Source of the DNA: Clostridium_AD sp036569345
GTDB taxonomy: Bacteria; Bacillota; Clostridia; Clostridiales; Clostridiaceae
Length of the DNA stretch: 64,000 nucleotides
Direction: 5' to 3'
Assembly: GCF_036569345.1 (NCBI RefSeq)
Contig: NZ_DATCQT010000142.1
Location: 1 to 64,000 of the forward strand
The translations under genes and the position numbers were made by a program. This document shows positions 25,626-34,545 of this stretch, piece after piece; within the stretch, counting starts at the first letter, position 1; each line of letters starts with the position of its first letter. The notes beneath the pieces were generated by a model, which did no database searches, had not been told where the DNA came from, and was given only the letters and a program-made list of their open reading frames with translations.

Positions 25626-26543
25626 TCATTTATTTAATAGCAGCAATTTTTTTAAAGATACTTTTAATAATTCTTTCTTTTCTTTTGATAAGGCTGCAGC
25701 AGGTGCTAACACGTGAGTAGAAATGTCTACACCCACCATACGAGCACTCTCTTTTATCACGGCATAAAAAGGAGATTCTAATGGATAAATTTCCTCTGGA
25801 ACATAGGATAAAAGCCTTTGAAGCTTAAAAGCACTTTCATAATCCTTTTTCAGAAAAGCTTCATATATACCTACAGTTAAATGTGGGGCAAAAACAGCAC
25901 TTGCAGGTACGCTACCATCACCACCCATAATCAATGTGCTTAATAAATATTCATCAAAGCCTGAAAATACCAGAAAATCTGGGCGAACTGATTTAATTTC
26001 CAAAATAACGGATCTAATATGGTTCATTGTATCAACAGTATCCTTTAAACCAATAATGTTAGGGCATTCCAATGCCACTCTCTTTAATATATGAACAGGA
26101 AAGTTTTGACCACTCACCCCTGGATAATTGTACACGAGAATGGGTAAATCTAATTCTTTAGATATTTGTTTATAATGATTATATAGATTTTCTTCGCCTA
26201 TTGATCCATAATAAGGATTGATTACTACAACTCCGTCAGCGCCTATGGATTGAGCATGTTTCCCATACATAATTGTTTCATCTGTGCCTGGTGCTCCAAT
26301 GCCAATTAATACGGGTACTCGACCAGCTGTGTATTTAACACAAAATTTAGCAACCTCTTTTCTTAATGTTTCGGTCATATTACTAAATTCTCCTCCACTT
26401 CCAAGAAAAAACAGACCGTGAACTCCTCCTTGTATAACATGATCAATCAATCGTCCCATTCCACCAATATCCAACTTTCCCTCTTCTGTAAAAATCGTTG
26501 GCATTGGAGGAATGATTCCCTTGAATATCTGTTCTTTTTTCAT
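25626..26543 (-). CDS. DapA-family aldolase/lyase
   Basis: 305 aa, NAL/DHDPS superfamily. It carries GSGGEF (phosphate/carboxylate loop, usually GTTGE), the catalytic Tyr in VYNYPGVSG and the Schiff-base Lys in IIGLKDTVD. Such enzymes make or cleave 2-oxo-acids with an aldehyde. The ATG at 26543 is used because AGGAGG lies 8 nt upstream; a TTG two codons earlier is less likely. It is 12 bp from the MFS gene, so the transported compound and this lyase are probably linked, perhaps a 2-keto-3-deoxy-sugar acid. Confidence 0.85.
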   Translation of the reverse strand: MKKEQIFKGIIPPMPTIFTEEGKLDIGGMGRLIDHVIQGGVHGLFFLGSGGEFSNMTETLRKEVAKFCVKYTAGRVPVLIGIGAPGTDETIMYGKHAQSIGADGVVVINPYYGSIGEENLYNHYKQISKELDLPILVYNYPGVSGQNFPVHILKRVALECPNIIGLKDTVDTMNHIRSVILEIKSVRPDFLVFSGFDEYLLSTLIMGGDGSVPASAVFAPHLTVGIYEAFLKKDYESAFKLQRLLSYVPEEIYPLESPFYAVIKESARMVGVDISTHVLAPAAALSKEKKELLKVSLKKLLLLNK

Positions 26544-26555
26544 TGCCAATTCCTC

Positions 26556-27866
26556 CTAATTATTTTGATTTACAGTTATTGGTTCTCTTACAATAAACCA
26601 ATAACATATAGCAGCCCCAGCAGCAACAATTCCACCGCTTACAAACGCCAGTGTAAATGATCCGGTAGAATCAGCAATTAATCCCACTATAAAAGGTGAT
26701 AAGGCTCCACCAAAGTAACCACCAAAATTTTGAATAGAACCCACCGAAGCAACTAATTCTTCAGGAGCAACATCACCAGCTAAAGCCCAGGCATTACCTG
26801 TTATACAAGCTATACAACCGATTGCAGCTGCCATAAGCAATACTGTCATTTTAATGTTAGTTGCAAACGGGATACATATTGTAACCGCACCTGCAATCAC
26901 AGCTGCAACACTTATAACTGCACGTTTAGCCACCATAGGATCCATAGATTTTTTTTCTACAAGTCTTGTAGAAATATATCCACCGATTAAGTCTCCAAAT
27001 ATTCCTCCTATCCATGGAATACTAGCCCAGATTCCTAACTGACTAAACGTAATATGCTGTGTCTTAACAAGATATAGAGGCGTAAAAACTATAAAGATAT
27101 TAAATATCCATATTATACAAAAGAAACCTAAAATCATACCCCAAACACTGCGATACTTAAATAGTTCTTTCCATTTAACTGTACTTTTCACATTACTCTT
27201 TTCTTCACCTGCACCACCGGCTTTTATATACTCAAATTCTTCTGTAGAAAGTGACTTAGATTTATTTGGAGTCTTATAAAATTTAGCGAAAACCAAGGCG
27301 AAGACAAGTCCAATTGCACCAGTTATGAAAAACAGTGATCTCCAGCCACTTAATAACAATATAGTAACAAGTATGGGTGCTGCTATCGCTGGTCCAACCT
27401 TGGATGCTGAATCCCAAACCCCAGATGCTAACCCTCTTTCCTTTTTAGGGAACCAATACGAAGTGACTTTAGCTGATGTAGGCATACAAGGTGCTTCACC
27501 AATGCCTAGTACTGCACGACCAACCAAAAGTGTTGATAAATTATTACAAAGACCTGTCGCTGCTGTCGCAAAACTCCACCACGTTATAGCGATAACATAC
27601 ATTTTTTTGGACCCAATACGATCTACTAACCATCCAGAAGGCAACTGCATAAATGCATATGTCCAAGAAAATACTGTACCCAATAATCCAATATCAGCGT
27701 TTGTCAAATGCAATTCCTTCATCATTGCAGGAGCTGCTATTGAAAGATTAGAACGATCAAGATAGTTGATGATGCCACCTATAAGCAACCATATAGATAT
27801 CTTCCATCTTACGTTACCTTTAGGTTTAGTCGAAACTGGTATACTCGATTCTAGATTAGTATTCAC
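26556..27866 (-). CDS. MFS transporter, anion:cation symporter (ACS) family
   Basis: 436 aa, twelve membrane helices. The signature loop DRSNLSIAAPAM after helix 1 and WLVDRIGSKK between helices 2 and 3 are typical of ACS carriers for hexonates, hexuronates and other sugar acids (ExuT, GudP, DgoT). The first gene of the catabolic operon. The start region (first five codons) and the whole upstream region are duplicated in tandem. An IclR-type dyad lies about 60 bp upstream of the start codon. Confidence 0.88.
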   Translation of the reverse strand: MNTNLESSIPVSTKPKGNVRWKISIWLLIGGIINYLDRSNLSIAAPAMMKELHLTNADIGLLGTVFSWTYAFMQLPSGWLVDRIGSKKMYVIAITWWSFATAATGLCNNLSTLLVGRAVLGIGEAPCMPTSAKVTSYWFPKKERGLASGVWDSASKVGPAIAAPILVTILLLSGWRSLFFITGAIGLVFALVFAKFYKTPNKSKSLSTEEFEYIKAGGAGEEKSNVKSTVKWKELFKYRSVWGMILGFFCIIWIFNIFIVFTPLYLVKTQHITFSQLGIWASIPWIGGIFGDLIGGYISTRLVEKKSMDPMVAKRAVISVAAVIAGAVTICIPFATNIKMTVLLMAAAIGCIACITGNAWALAGDVAPEELVASVGSIQNFGGYFGGALSPFIVGLIADSTGSFTLAFVSGGIVAAGAAICYWFIVREPITVNQNN

Positions 27867-27923
27867 AATTAATCCCCCTTAATATAATTATAATTAACTA
27901 ATAAACGACAGTGTTTACATATA

Positions 27924-27936
27924 TGAATTTAATTCA
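27924..27936 (-). promoter_or_regulatory. IclR-type dyad A
   Basis: TGAATTTAATTCA is a perfect 13-bp palindrome preceded by ACATATA. It is one of four sites matching YGAA-N5-TTCR in the intergenic regions around the IclR and catabolic genes. It lies 58 bp before the MFS start codon. Confidence 0.55.
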
Positions 27937-28254
27937 CTTTTAAATATAATAAAAGAAGTATCATTTTCATATAATAAAACTTACTATATTGACTTGCTAA
28001 ACTAAAATTACTCTAAACATAAATAACTAAAATAATAAAATATTGTTCTTCAATTGATTTTGTAGATTATCCAGATTTCATTTACAAAATAAACACCAAC
28101 TTTCTTTTTACCAATGATTTTTTCATACCAAGTAAATTCACTTCATATATCCATTAATATCATTGGCAATCCTAAATGCAGATAACTTAACTTGTTTCTA
28201 GATTAGTATTCATATTTATAATTAATCCCTAGTCGATAACTTGATTCGCATATA

Positions 28255-28267
28255 TGAACTCAATTCG
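28255..28267 (-). promoter_or_regulatory. IclR-type dyad B
   Basis: TGAACTCAATTCG fits the same YGAA-N5-TTCR pattern and is flanked by TTCGCATATA. It sits in the second copy of the duplicated promoter region, at the position equivalent to dyad A. Confidence 0.55.
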
Positions 28268-28558
28268 CAATTGTGCATAAAAAAATATCCTTTTCATAAA
28301 ATAATACTTACTATATTAACTTGCTAAACTAAAATTATTTTAAACGTAAATAACTAAAATAAAAGAAACATTGTTCTTCAATTGATTTTATGGATCATCC
28401 AGATTATCATTTAACAATATAAACACCCACTTTCTTTATACCAATTATTTTCTCATGCCAAGTAAGTTCACTTCTCATAGACTTCTCGTAAAGTTACATG
28501 CCGTAATTATTCATAATAATTATCATTAATACTATTGGCAATCTTAATTAAACCTAAC

Positions 28559-29596
28559 TTAATTTGTTACAAAATATAGTGCTGCTTCATCAATCCCATG
28601 GTTTGATGCAATTATAATATCTCGATCTTTGCCGTTTAACACATCTATATTACTTGGTCCTGTCCCGGCTTCTATAATTTCAGTTTTAAATTTCAGAGGA
28701 TTGGTACTTACACATTGAACATAAAACAATTCCTTTCCCAAACTACGATATCCTCCAATGATTGTTGGAATTCCCCTAAGTTTACCGCCCCAAACTACAT
28801 GTCCAAAGTCCATTTCCTTGGGATATTTATATACAACTTTATATTGGCCTCCTATCTTTTTGTTTATAACAAAATCCCCACCATGAAAGGGTTCAATTGT
28901 AACCAGTTCATCCTCACCATCTCCATCAATGTCTATTACTGCAATATCACTTACAGATTTCTCTAATACCGTTTCAATTTTCCACTCGCCATCCTGTATC
29001 TGTGGTGGTGTAATAACAAAAACTCCTTCCTCACAAGTTACCATAATAGACATTTTTTCATTCCAAACAGTCTTACAGAAACCATGATTTTTTGTAAGGC
29101 CTTCTTTTATAACCTTTAACTTAATAGGCTTAGATAAATCATCCGGAATGATTCCAATGTAAATTTTACCTGGATCTGACCAATCATCCTCAAACTGTTT
29201 TGTAGTACAAAGTGTTGCTCCAATAAAATAGTTCACTCCACCTGCTGTTAATATGCTAAAACGATGTACATATGGTAATCCCAATATCGTTTTAACATTC
29301 CACTTGCCACCCTTTTGTGGCTGAGCCCATACAATTTCAGCATTCTCAGATTGGTAAATCGGGAAAAAGTTCTGAATAGCTAAAAAATCACCGTTTTTAC
29401 CCGGTATAGCTACTATAGCCATCGTTCCACCAGGTCCATCCCATACTGTCGATTGTTCAAAATTAGGTCCAGAGTACATATAACAGGGGCCCTTACCCTC
29501 TGTTGCTAAAAGAATCTTTCTATCTAAATCTATTACAGTACTGCTCGTGGCATAACATTTATTTACTTTTCCTAAAATTTTCTTTTCAATTTTCAT
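28559..29596 (-). CDS. FG-GAP/VCBS-like beta-propeller protein, cytoplasmic
   Basis: 345 aa, no signal peptide or membrane helix. The sequence is rich in short beta strands with repeated WDGPGG/WG motifs. The Ca2+-binding loop VIDIDGDGEDELVTIEPFHG (FG-GAP type) lies near residue 220, and NIDVLNGKDRDIIIASNHG near the C-terminus is a second, weaker copy. It is probably a six- or seven-bladed propeller. Between the IclR regulator and the transporter gene, it is likely part of the same regulon. Function unknown: a lactonase, hydrolase or lyase built on a propeller is possible. Confidence 0.65.
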   Translation of the reverse strand: MKIEKKILGKVNKCYATSSTVIDLDRKILLATEGKGPCYMYSGPNFEQSTVWDGPGGTMAIVAIPGKNGDFLAIQNFFPIYQSENAEIVWAQPQKGGKWNVKTILGLPYVHRFSILTAGGVNYFIGATLCTTKQFEDDWSDPGKIYIGIIPDDLSKPIKLKVIKEGLTKNHGFCKTVWNEKMSIMVTCEEGVFVITPPQIQDGEWKIETVLEKSVSDIAVIDIDGDGEDELVTIEPFHGGDFVINKKIGGQYKVVYKYPKEMDFGHVVWGGKLRGIPTIIGGYRSLGKELFYVQCVSTNPLKFKTEIIEAGTGPSNIDVLNGKDRDIIIASNHGIDEAALYFVTN

Positions 29597-29899
29597 ATTA
29601 CATTCTCCTTACGATAAAGATTTGAATGGCAGTGAAATGTCCATTACTTAAGAATGAACTTATTATAGATTTATATCCTTATTTTTTGCCTCTGGATTTA
29701 AACATGTGGGCTGTAGATAACGTTTACATTTTAGTTATAGCCCTTTTATTTAACACCTTATTACAATTTAGCCTTATGTTAAAAAAGAATTAATAGAAAA
29801 CTTTATATTATTATTTAAATTTAATTTTTTTAACTATTCGCTAAATACCGATTCGCATATGTAAACCCAGTTCGAAGTTTGTGATAAAAATCTTAATCT
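29597..29899. other. intergenic region upstream of FG-GAP gene
   Basis: No gene. It contains the FG-GAP gene ribosome site and, further upstream, the IclR-type dyad C at 29862-29874. The promoter of the FG-GAP gene should lie between them but no strong hexamer pair was picked out. Confidence 0.35.
29862..29874 (-). promoter_or_regulatory. IclR-type dyad C
   Basis: TAAACCCAGTTCG is a weaker match to YGAA-N5-TTCR but carries the same flank (ATTCGCATATG) as dyad B. It lies between the FG-GAP gene and the end of the regulator gene. Confidence 0.45.
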
Positions 29900-29935
29900 A
29901 ATTATGATATGAGTACTTTTAATCATATCATAATT
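29900..29935 (-). terminator. hairpin after the IclR gene
   Basis: Perfect 13-bp arms AATTATGATATGA/TCATATCATAATT around a 10-nt loop begin 12 bp after the IclR stop. TTTTT follows at a distance of about ten bases on the minus strand, so termination is probable but not ideal. Confidence 0.6.
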
Positions 29936-29946
29936 AAGTAATTGTA

Positions 29947-30726
29947 TTAATATATTTCATTTCTTCGATATCCCAATATTTTGGAAATATCTAATGCAGT
30001 ATCTCTTATCATTTTTCCAAACATTTCGGTCCTTTCCTTATCCATTTTTAAATAGATTGATGATATACTAATCGCGCATACGGCTTTGTCTGTAAGATCA
30101 TAAATAGGTGCTGCTACACAAAATATATCATCTTCTCTTTCACGGTTATCAATAGCATATCCACGTTCACGAGTAAGCTGAAGGTCCTTAATTAAATCAT
30201 TATATTTACGAATCGTATTGTTTGTATAATTAGTTTTATTATCTCGCATTTTCCAAACTTCTTTTACTCGTTCAATTGAATATGTAGCTAATAAGGCTTT
30301 CCCTAACCCACTACAATTCATTGGTCCTCTCATACCTATTCCTGCAGTATTCGCAAGTGTAGTATGGGTTTCAATTCTATCTATATATATAATTGATCCC
30401 TTATCCTCTACTGCCATAAATATTCTCTCACCAGTTTTAACACTAAGTTCCTCTAAAAAAGATCGAGCTATTTTATGAAAATCAACCTTGTCTAAAACAG
30501 TCATTCCCATTTCAAATATTTTAATGCCCAATCGAAAAGTTCTTAAGTCCTTATTATCAAACTCCAATATTCCTTTTTCCATTAATGTATATACTAATTC
30601 ATAAGTACTACTTTTAGGCATATCCAAATCCTGACTAATTTCTAGTTGAGTTAATGCTTTTGGGCTAATTGAAATTAAATTTAGTAAATCAATAGTCCTA
30701 GATGCTGATTTGTTTATTTTTAAAAT
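29947..30726 (-). CDS. IclR-family regulator with probable AUU start
   Basis: 259 aa if translation starts at ATT (30724-30726), the normal length for IclR. The N-terminal winged helix (SASRTIDLLNLIS, TQLEISQDLDMPKSSTY) is intact only from that codon; the effector domain follows (GMRGPMNCSGLGKALLA, TRERGYAIDNRE, and CVAAPIYDL). An in-frame stop lies just upstream, and no ATG, GTG or TTG occurs before the helix-turn-helix. AAGGAGGG is 6-7 nt before the ATT. The first ATG (codon for Met after QDLD) would remove half the DNA-binding domain. It is the likely regulator of the catabolic operon and of itself through dyad D. Confidence 0.8.
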   Translation of the reverse strand: MLKINKSASRTIDLLNLISISPKALTQLEISQDLDMPKSSTYELVYTLMEKGILEFDNKDLRTFRLGIKIFEMGMTVLDKVDFHKIARSFLEELSVKTGERIFMAVEDKGSIIYIDRIETHTTLANTAGIGMRGPMNCSGLGKALLATYSIERVKEVWKMRDNKTNYTNNTIRKYNDLIKDLQLTRERGYAIDNREREDDIFCVAAPIYDLTDKAVCAISISSIYLKMDKERTEMFGKMIRDTALDISKILGYRRNEIY

Positions 30727-30747
30727 AGAGAGCCCTCCTTATTATGT

Positions 30748-30770
30748 ATATGCGAACCTAATTCGTATAT
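30748..30770 (-). promoter_or_regulatory. IclR-type dyad D, best match
   Basis: The core CGAACCTAATTCG (30753-30765) has the arms CGAA/TTCG, and the palindrome extends outwards as ATATGCGAA-N5-TTCGTATAT with one mismatch. It is 22-45 bp upstream of the proposed IclR start codon, as expected for autoregulation. Confidence 0.6.
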
Positions 30771-31186
30771 GCCTTTAATTGATTCTATCATTTTATATTT
30801 AACTTGTCAATAATAATTTCATTATTTTCAATTAATTTACAATATAGCTCAACCATTTTAAAATAAGTGGTAAGCAATTAATTCAGATTTATTATTTATA
30901 TATACGCAAAATTTGTATTAAAATAGATTTCAGCTACTAAATATTAGTACCTATACTTCAACATATACATCTATACTGAATTTGGTATGTCTTGTAACCC
31001 CGTAGTACTCCCTATCCGTAATAATCTGTGTGTGTGTGTGTGTGTACATTTATATTTAGCTAATTAATTTATTTTAAAATTAATTTATTAGTATTATTTA
31101 TATGTTAAAATTTATCCCCTACCCACATAATTATATAACTGCTGATTCAATAATTGAAAATGTATTTTTTTCATAATCAATTTCAG
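30771..31186. other. gene-free stretch with (TG)9 repeat
   Basis: About 400 bp of A/T-rich DNA with no supported gene. The only structure noticed is the simple repeat (TG)9 at 31027-31044, which can vary in length by slippage but lies far from any start codon. Confidence 0.4.
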
Positions 31187-31360
31187 CTAGGCGCCATATG
31201 GAAGACAAATTTTAGGTTCTGTATGACCAAAATTCATATTATACAAGATTGGTAAATTTTCTTTATTAAATTCTTTCATAACTTTATAAATTACTTCTTT
31301 GTATTTAATATAATTTTCTTCATCCTCAGGTTTTTCCCAGATGATGCCATTAATGCACAC
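31187..31360 (-). pseudogene. 3' fragment of S66 LD-carboxypeptidase
   Basis: The minus strand encodes GIIWEKPEDEENYIKYKEV and LPILYNMNFGHTEPKICLPYG before a stop: the C-terminus of LD-carboxypeptidase/MccF-like peptidases, including the His of the FGHT motif. The Ser nucleophile half is missing; the fragment starts immediately after the stop of the YnfA gene. The full gene was probably deleted when the YnfA gene was joined here. Confidence 0.8.
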
Positions 31361-31362
31361 CT

Positions 31363-31698
31363 CTATCCTCTTGGATAATACATAATTATTAAAACCCCAA
31401 TAAGCGAAATAGCTCCTCCGATTAAGTCAAACTTATCTGGAAGAACATTATCTATTTTCCATCCCCATAAAAGTGATAGAACGATAAATATTCCACCATA
31501 TGTTGCATATACCCGTCCAAAATTAGCACTTGGTGGTTGTAGTGTTGGTACTACTCCATAAACAATTAAACACATAGCTCCAGCTAACCCGTACAAAATG
31601 CTTTTACCATCTCTTAACCATTGCCATACAAGATATCCTCCACCTATTTCAAATATTCCTGCTAATACAAAATAAAATATTGATTTAAGTATTTCCAT
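31363..31698 (-). CDS. YnfA family (UPF0060) membrane protein
   Basis: 111 aa with four membrane helices. It has the family marks AGIFEIGGGYLVW, GVVPTLQP and NFGRVYATYGGIFIVLSLLWGW. YnfA proteins resemble small multidrug exporters. Gene length is normal. The stop codon abuts the truncated S66 peptidase. GAAGGGA precedes the ATG at a distance of about 11 nt. Confidence 0.92.
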   Translation of the reverse strand: MEILKSIFYFVLAGIFEIGGGYLVWQWLRDGKSILYGLAGAMCLIVYGVVPTLQPPSANFGRVYATYGGIFIVLSLLWGWKIDNVLPDKFDLIGGAISLIGVLIIMYYPRG

Positions 31699-31727
31699 AA
31701 AATTATCTTTTTCCCTTCAAATAAGTT

Positions 31728-33107
31728 TTAAAATTTAAGATTGAATATATTGGGTAATATTAAATTATAAATTAAATGAGTTACAGCAAAAACGGTCCCA
31801 CCAAATAATGCACCTACTATACAACCATTTATACGAATTCCATGAAGATCATTTCCAGCCTTCTGTTTTATAAAATTATTTAAAGATTTGTCATCCATAT
31901 TATTTAATACTTGTTTAACTATATGCCCTAGATGATCATACTTTGATTCTATAATTTTAAAAACAGATCTCTTAATAAACTGATCTATATTTTTTTTGTT
32001 AACGTTGTTGGTTTTAAACTCATTCCAATATTTTTTTAACTGAATTTTTATCAATGTAACAACCGATATAATATCTTCTTTGCTAAGTGTTTTTCTTTCA
32101 ACTTTATTACATTCCTCCAAAGTAGTATTGCATAAAAAAACTTCTTTTTCAGTAATGATTTTTATGAAATCTTTAATTATGACATTTAAATCATCCTGTA
32201 TTGAAATTTCTTTAAGTATCTTTATCTTCCAATTTTCAATATCACTTCTAACCTCATTATCTGTATGCACTTTTTCAAATAACTGTGTAATGTTTTCAAT
32301 TATTTTACAACGTAACAAATCATTTTCATTTTTTAAACTTAAAAGAAGTTTATTGATTTGTTCTAAAAGTGATATTGTAATATCAGAAGTATTAATTGCA
32401 TTTACTGATTTTAAAATACTAATAATCTTTTCCATGACAAGACTATTAGCTTCTTTTTTTATAATATCATCTACAAATTTTTCTAATATTTTCTTTGTAC
32501 TATCGCGATTTACATATTCAATTATGCTTTTTATAATTATATTAAATGTTCGTTTAAATTCCTCACTTTGTATACCATATGAAATACCTTTATTTATATA
32601 AACTGATATATCTATTAATTCGATTTTTTGTTTTAATTTAGTCTCCAAAAATTCAGCAAATTTTAAGGTATCTACACTCTCTATCCTTTCTATGAAATAA
32701 TCTATTAGTACTTCATATAATTCACTTCTGGTGTTTATATTCAAATCAATAAAGTCAATTAAAGCATCAATTATATTAATCTCTTCAATTTTACCTCTCA
32801 ATACCTTTTCACTTAACAACTCATTTTGAACTACATAAGCTACAGCATTTACTATACTCTCTCTGTTCTTAGATATTATAGCAGTGTGCGATGCAATTAT
32901 TGGTATTTTCCTTACCAAAAATGGTTCTTCAAATAATGCAGTTATAGCGAACCAATCCGCAATAGAGCCGACTAGTGCTGCTTCAATAATAAAACTCAAC
33001 ACTTCAAGCCATTCATTATTCCCGAAATTCATTTTTGTGAGAGTGATTATAATAATTAATATTATTAAGATAACAACTGATAAATCCGCTATTCTTTTAT
33101 TCCTCAT
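31728..33107 (-). CDS. DUF445 family membrane-anchored protein
   Basis: 459 aa. N-terminal helices (about 8-22 and 36-60 with GSIADWFAITALFEEP) and a C-terminal helix (GCIVGALFGGTVFAVTHLIY) flank a long helical region, the layout of DUF445/YtwF-like proteins. The region between is Ile/Lys/Asn-rich and predicted coiled. The ATG at 33107 has GGAGTATAGTG before it and follows the stop of the upstream gene by two bases. The upstream gene is a paralogue with the same layout. Function unknown. Confidence 0.85.
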   Translation of the reverse strand: MRNKRIADLSVVILIILIIIITLTKMNFGNNEWLEVLSFIIEAALVGSIADWFAITALFEEPFLVRKIPIIASHTAIISKNRESIVNAVAYVVQNELLSEKVLRGKIEEINIIDALIDFIDLNINTRSELYEVLIDYFIERIESVDTLKFAEFLETKLKQKIELIDISVYINKGISYGIQSEEFKRTFNIIIKSIIEYVNRDSTKKILEKFVDDIIKKEANSLVMEKIISILKSVNAINTSDITISLLEQINKLLLSLKNENDLLRCKIIENITQLFEKVHTDNEVRSDIENWKIKILKEISIQDDLNVIIKDFIKIITEKEVFLCNTTLEECNKVERKTLSKEDIISVVTLIKIQLKKYWNEFKTNNVNKKNIDQFIKRSVFKIIESKYDHLGHIVKQVLNNMDDKSLNNFIKQKAGNDLHGIRINGCIVGALFGGTVFAVTHLIYNLILPNIFNLKF

Positions 33108-33109
33108 CA

Positions 33110-34399
33110 CTATACTCCTATACTATACTTGATAATAAATATTATAATACCAACTATACCACCTACAAGAGAACCATTAATACGTATCAACTGTAAGTCA
33201 TTTCCAACATTTAACTCTATTAGTTCAACTAGCATAGTATCTGTGTATTTACTAAGATTTTCTTTAACAATTTTGCCGACATTTTTATGTTCATCATCAA
33301 TTAGTTTATATATTATATTTTTAAGAAACACATCCACTTTTCTCTGGGCAACAAAATCTCCATCTAAATCATTCATCCAATTTTTTATAATAAGAAAAAT
33401 ATTATCACATAATGTCTCATTTTTAACTATTTTATTAATTGCAGTTTCAACTATCATATTAATGCATTCCTCAATCTTAATGTTTTTAAACAACTCAATT
33501 TTCCACTTCTCAACTTTAAATTTAAAATCATTATCATTTTTAAGTTCATTCAGTTTATCATAAGTCCACTGCTTTAGTATTAACCTATTTTTATTATCAC
33601 AATTTTTCACACTACTTAGAAATTTCTCGATTTTCTTTTGAGTCTCAATTGCTAAATTATTATTACTACCCTTAAATCCATCAATTATTTTTTTCCTTTT
33701 ACTACTACCCTCATAAGATGAACGTGACTTATCAATAAAATTAATAAGTATATTTTTGAAATCATCAGTTTGAGAAAACAATATTAATTCATCTAGGATA
33801 AAATTATAAACTTTATCCTCATACTCAGTTATTAAACAAATTTCTATAAGTTTAATAATTAATTTATGCAAATCAATTATTTTCAAATTACTTATTATTA
33901 AATCAGAAATATTTTTTTTAAGCTCATTGTTGTTTATTTTATTTAAATTTTCTTCAATCATTAATCTAATTGCCGTCTTTATATTTTCAATTTCACTATT
34001 ATTTTTTACTAGTTTAATAAGAAGTTTTGAAGTATCGTATTTTCCAAGTAATTTCTTAAAGATTTCCTTAGTCAATAACTCCTCACTTACCATATTAGAA
34101 AGACCATCAAAAATTTTCTGTTTATTTTTAGGGATAGTCCTCTTTAGTAATTTGTTAATACCCCACCAATCAGCAAAACCGCCAATCATAGAAGCGCAAC
34201 TTCCACTATACACAAGTCCCCCTAAGAAAGTATTATGAAACGGATAACTAACTACATAAATGCTAGAAGCTAATATTAAAATTAATGTTGCCTTATGACG
34301 ATTCACTTTAATAAACCTACTTTCCTTACATGATTTTTTTTTATCACGGTTGTTCCTATTTATACTTTCAATTTGTATTCTTGTGTTAACCTCTACCAA
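33110..34399 (-). CDS. DUF445 family membrane-anchored protein (paralogue)
   Basis: 429 aa. The N-terminus is basic and cytoplasmic, then a helix with GGFADWWGINKLLKRTIP, matching the DUF445 motif of the downstream paralogue. The C-terminus has NDLQLIRINGSLVGGIVGII, again shared. The start is uncertain: the TTG at 34399 has no good ribosome site, and the real start may be a few codons downstream. The two genes are probably a translationally linked pair from tandem duplication and may form a hetero-oligomer. Confidence 0.8.
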   Translation of the reverse strand: MVEVNTRIQIESINRNNRDKKKSCKESRFIKVNRHKATLILILASSIYVVSYPFHNTFLGGLVYSGSCASMIGGFADWWGINKLLKRTIPKNKQKIFDGLSNMVSEELLTKEIFKKLLGKYDTSKLLIKLVKNNSEIENIKTAIRLMIEENLNKINNNELKKNISDLIISNLKIIDLHKLIIKLIEICLITEYEDKVYNFILDELILFSQTDDFKNILINFIDKSRSSYEGSSKRKKIIDGFKGSNNNLAIETQKKIEKFLSSVKNCDNKNRLILKQWTYDKLNELKNDNDFKFKVEKWKIELFKNIKIEECINMIVETAINKIVKNETLCDNIFLIIKNWMNDLDGDFVAQRKVDVFLKNIIYKLIDDEHKNVGKIVKENLSKYTDTMLVELIELNVGNDLQLIRINGSLVGGIVGIIIFIIKYSIGV

Positions 34400-34545
34400 A
34401 ACCCATAGGAATAATATTTAAGAGTGATGGCTTCAACATTCATTGTAAATCAACAAACACCTTTTTTCAATATAACTTTAGCCTTCTCTACAATGTTGGT
34501 ATTTATTATTATAAAACGTGATTTAAATTGCGGTGGGCGGTTTGC

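Larger units (their letters stand above)
27851..28567. repeat. tandem duplication of MFS promoter region
   Basis: Two direct copies of about 350 bp: 27851-28197 and 28198-about 28567. Both begin CTAGATTAGTATTCA (codons 2-6 of the MFS gene on the minus strand), both contain TTACTATATT.ACTTGCTAA and CATTGTTCTTCAATTGATTTT in the same order, and both end near the FG-GAP stop codon. Similarity is clear but imperfect, so the event is not recent. The duplication gives the MFS operon two copies of its promoter/operator region. Nothing else occupies this 690-bp gap. Confidence 0.85.

Noticed and set aside
31027..31044. (TG)9 repeat as a phase-variation switch
   Set aside because: It is not inside a gene and not between promoter elements of any neighbour, so there is no gene it could switch.
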